Below are positions 23,754-25,190 of a stretch of DNA of 25,190 bases, in pieces. The stretch is from NCBI GenBank assembly GCA_964577935.1, contig CAZOAJ010000024.1:1-25190 (forward strand), read 5' to 3'. A model generated the notes under the pieces. That model saw only the letters and a program-made list of their open reading frames with translations. It did no database searches and was not told the origin of the DNA. Both the position numbers and the translations under genes were made by a program. How positions within the stretch are numbered: the first letter of the stretch is position 1; every line of letters begins with the position of its first letter. The DNA is from JABDGV01 sp964577935 (GTDB lineage: Bacteria > Chlamydiota > Chlamydiia > Chlamydiales > FEN-1388).

Positions 23754-24560
23754 TTAGCTGAAAAGATCTTCGATAAACAGATCTAAAACACGATTAAATC
23801 TTTCAGGCTCATCTACAAAAAGAGCATGCCCTGCTGACTCAAAAATCTCTAGTCGAGCGCTGGGAAAAAGTGACTGCATTTGCTGCATGTATTCTAGACG
23901 AGGCCCTTGAATTGTTGTCATCAAGATAGGCATGTCAATATTTGGTAAAAGAGAGCGAAAATCTTGCAAAATGTAATTATTTATCAACGTCATGACAGTA
24001 TTCGTCGGTGTACGAAGAGCTACTTCCTTCAGTTGTTCAAAGTATTCTTCTTTTTGAGGCTGCTTAAAGAGCACTTTTACAAATTTTTCAGTATTTGGAA
24101 TTCGATCGAATTGAAATTGAGACCATTGAGCTAACATTGAATCGTAAAACGACACACTCGGATCTATTCCAACTATCCCATCCACGAGTACAAGCCCCAT
24201 AAGTCCTTTGGAAGCAAAATGTGCAGCATAATTGATTACTTGGGGAACTCCAATAGACCAGCCTACTACCACAAACCTATCTAAATTGAGTTTGTCGACA
24301 ACAGCCTTGATATCTTTTGCCATCGAATATGCATAATGACCCTCAAAAGATTGACTCGAGCTGCCTTGAGACCTAGGATCCATAGCTATAACATTGTAAT
24401 TTTCAGAAAAATACTTGAGCTGATGATCCCATATCCAGCCCGGCATCATAATTCCAGGAACAAACAAGAGAGAAAGTTTTTGCAGATCCATTTGTTTACT
24501 TGCCAAGTAATGGATTTTTACATCCTGAATCTCTACAAAGCCATCTTCAAGTATGTGCAT
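23754..24560 (-). CDS. Alpha/beta-hydrolase fold protein
   Basis: The 268-aa single-domain protein has the alpha/beta-hydrolase signatures: LLFVPGIMMPGWIWDHQLKYF (oxyanion region, around 31-51), VIAMDPRSQGSS, the nucleophile elbow VVGWSIGVPQ with GxSxG, and the catalytic histidine in SAGHALFVDEPERF near the C-terminus. The acid residue is probably the aspartate in PNIDMPILMTT or a neighbour. The overall pattern fits the peroxidase/lipase/haloalkane-dehalogenase-like branch of small esterases; the substrate is unknown. No signal peptide is seen. AAGGA lies just before the ATG. It is upstream of the exported acetamidase gene on the same strand, with a 98-base gap, and divergent from the ArsC-like gene. 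Confidence 0.85.
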   Translation of the reverse strand: MHILEDGFVEIQDVKIHYLASKQMDLQKLSLLFVPGIMMPGWIWDHQLKYFSENYNVIAMDPRSQGSSSQSFEGHYAYSMAKDIKAVVDKLNLDRFVVVGWSIGVPQVINYAAHFASKGLMGLVLVDGIVGIDPSVSFYDSMLAQWSQFQFDRIPNTEKFVKVLFKQPQKEEYFEQLKEVALRTPTNTVMTLINNYILQDFRSLLPNIDMPILMTTIQGPRLEYMQQMQSLFPSARLEIFESAGHALFVDEPERFNRVLDLFIEDLFS

Positions 24561-24637
24561 AGGATCCTTTATAAAACGTCTGATTTAAAACCCTATCCTA
24601 TTCCATAATCGGATTTTATGTTTCACCGAAGGTTTTT

Positions 24638-24997
24638 ATGCTCATCTATCTCTATAGCAAATGCTCAAGCTGCCAAAAGGCTCTTAAATTCTTAGAAGAG
24701 AGAAAAATCACAGTCTCTGTTAAAGAGATCACCAAAGAGCCGCCATCTATAGAAGAGCTTGAGAAAATGCTAGAATTTCAGAATGGGAATATAAAAAAGC
24801 TGCTTAACACCTCTGGTCAATTGTACCGGCAGATGGGGCTTTCAGATAAACTAAAAGAGATGCCAACACATAAAATCTTAGAGCTTTTAAACGGTCATGG
24901 GATGCTTATCAAGCGTCCATTTCTCCTCAGCGATACTTTTGGACTTACAGGCTTTGATGCAGTAAAGTGGGAAAATTTGATCAGATGCAGCAAATAA
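24638..24997 (+). CDS. ArsC/Spx-family thioredoxin-fold protein
   Basis: The 119-aa product has the ArsC/Spx/YffB family layout: an N-terminal YSKCSSCQKALKFLEER with CxxC at residues 9-12, a KEITKEPPSIEELEKML linker, KKLLNTSGQLYRQMGL in the middle, LLNGHGMLIKRPFLLSD and GFDAVKWENLI at the end. True arsenate reductases and Spx regulators share this fold. The CxxC fits a redox-active member, and LNTSGQLYR is common in the reductase-like branch, so general thiol-disulfide or arsenate reductase activity is possible but not shown. GAAGG precedes the ATG. It overlaps the next frame (histidine phosphatase) by 13 bases, suggesting coupling. Confidence 0.82.
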   Translation: MLIYLYSKCSSCQKALKFLEERKITVSVKEITKEPPSIEELEKMLEFQNGNIKKLLNTSGQLYRQMGLSDKLKEMPTHKILELLNGHGMLIKRPFLLSDTFGLTGFDAVKWENLIRCSK

Positions 24998-25155
24998 GAA
25001 ATAGCCCATTTTACTTTGTCCGACATGGTCAAACAGACTGGAATCTACAGAAAAGAGCTATGGGACAACAAAACATACCGTTAAACCCAACTGGGATTAA
25101 ACAAGCTCTTGAATTAAAAAATGCTTTCAAAAATCAGGTAGTCCTAAACAAGTAG
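24985..25155 (+). pseudogene. Histidine phosphatase (phosphoglycerate-mutase-like) gene, prematurely ended or damaged
   Basis: From the ATG at 24985, which overlaps the ArsC-like gene end, the frame encodes PFYFVRHGQTDWNLQKRAMG and then QQNIPLNPTGIKQALELKNA, the catalytic RHG motif and first helix of the histidine phosphatase superfamily. It then stops at 25153-25155 after 56 codons, where the family usually needs about 180-210. No other frame in the remaining 35 bases continues the expected IYSSPLxRAxQTA block. Either the gene is disrupted here, or the sequence near the right edge is unreliable. An upstream GTG at 24967 is in frame. Without the second half the product would lack the other catalytic histidine and acid and is probably inactive. 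Confidence 0.6.
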
Positions 25156-25190
25156 TGCTCAAGATTTCATTTGATGAAAGATACTCATAG

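Noticed and set aside
952..24608. Many other open frames of 60-140 codons on the opposite strand or in shifted frames of real genes
   Set aside because: They lie inside well-supported genes, show no family motifs and often lack ribosome sites; they are treated as shadows.

Overview
The window looks like chromosomal DNA of a member of the phylum Chlamydiae, probably an environmental (amoeba-associated or similar) lineage rather than Chlamydiaceae. Three things point there. A free-standing SWIB-domain gene is a chlamydial hallmark. The gene order yebC ... GNAT - prfB ... SWIB - LpxG-type phosphoesterase - truA - HAD phosphatase matches, from memory, the CT457-CT464 block of Chlamydia trachomatis. 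A eukaryote-like F-box/LRR gene and an Inc-like bilobed membrane protein complete the picture. Species cannot be assigned from the sequence alone.

Layout. 1-2102: a DUF84 (YjjX-type) NTPase gene running off the left edge, a CAT-anticodon tRNA just upstream of it, and an exported DUF1207 protein. 2182-4302: a long protein ending in a LOG/lysine-decarboxylase-like Rossmann domain. 4309-4758: a 450-bp intergenic stretch with an inverted repeat. 4759-8229: a forward cluster of SprT-like metalloprotease, yebC, pabB and pabC. 8242-9861 (reverse): prfB, with a textbook +1 frameshift site, and a GNAT acetyltransferase. 10043-12545: an Inc-like gene convergent with, and overlapping, a eukaryote-type UDP-sugar pyrophosphorylase gene. 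12800-16757: SWIB, lpxG-like, truA, an antisense-overlapping HAD phosphatase, and an M15-like lipoprotein. 16804-24560: an accessory region around tRNA-Leu(CAA), rich in exported or effector-like genes (collagen-repeat/beta-helix protein, kelch-like protein, F-box/LRR protein, small exported protein, exported acetamidase/formamidase-family protein, alpha/beta hydrolase). 24638-25190: an ArsC/Spx-like gene and a histidine phosphatase gene that stops early near the right edge.

How the genes fit together. The left two thirds are mostly housekeeping: translation termination (prfB), tRNA modification (truA), lipid A synthesis (LpxG-type hydrolase), folate precursor synthesis (pabB/pabC) and nucleotide-sugar formation (UDPGP). 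They sit in an ancestral chlamydial order that has been altered by insertions (pabBC between yebC and GNAT-prfB; Inc-like plus UDPGP between prfB and SWIB) and by the absence of ispD between the lpxG-like gene and truA. The right third looks like a host-interaction region. The most striking single gene is the F-box/LRR protein, whose architecture is that of a eukaryotic SCF ubiquitin-ligase substrate adaptor and suggests a translocated effector.

Limits: all family assignments come from reading motifs by eye, with no database search. Promoters are not confidently visible apart from one consensus -10 hexamer.
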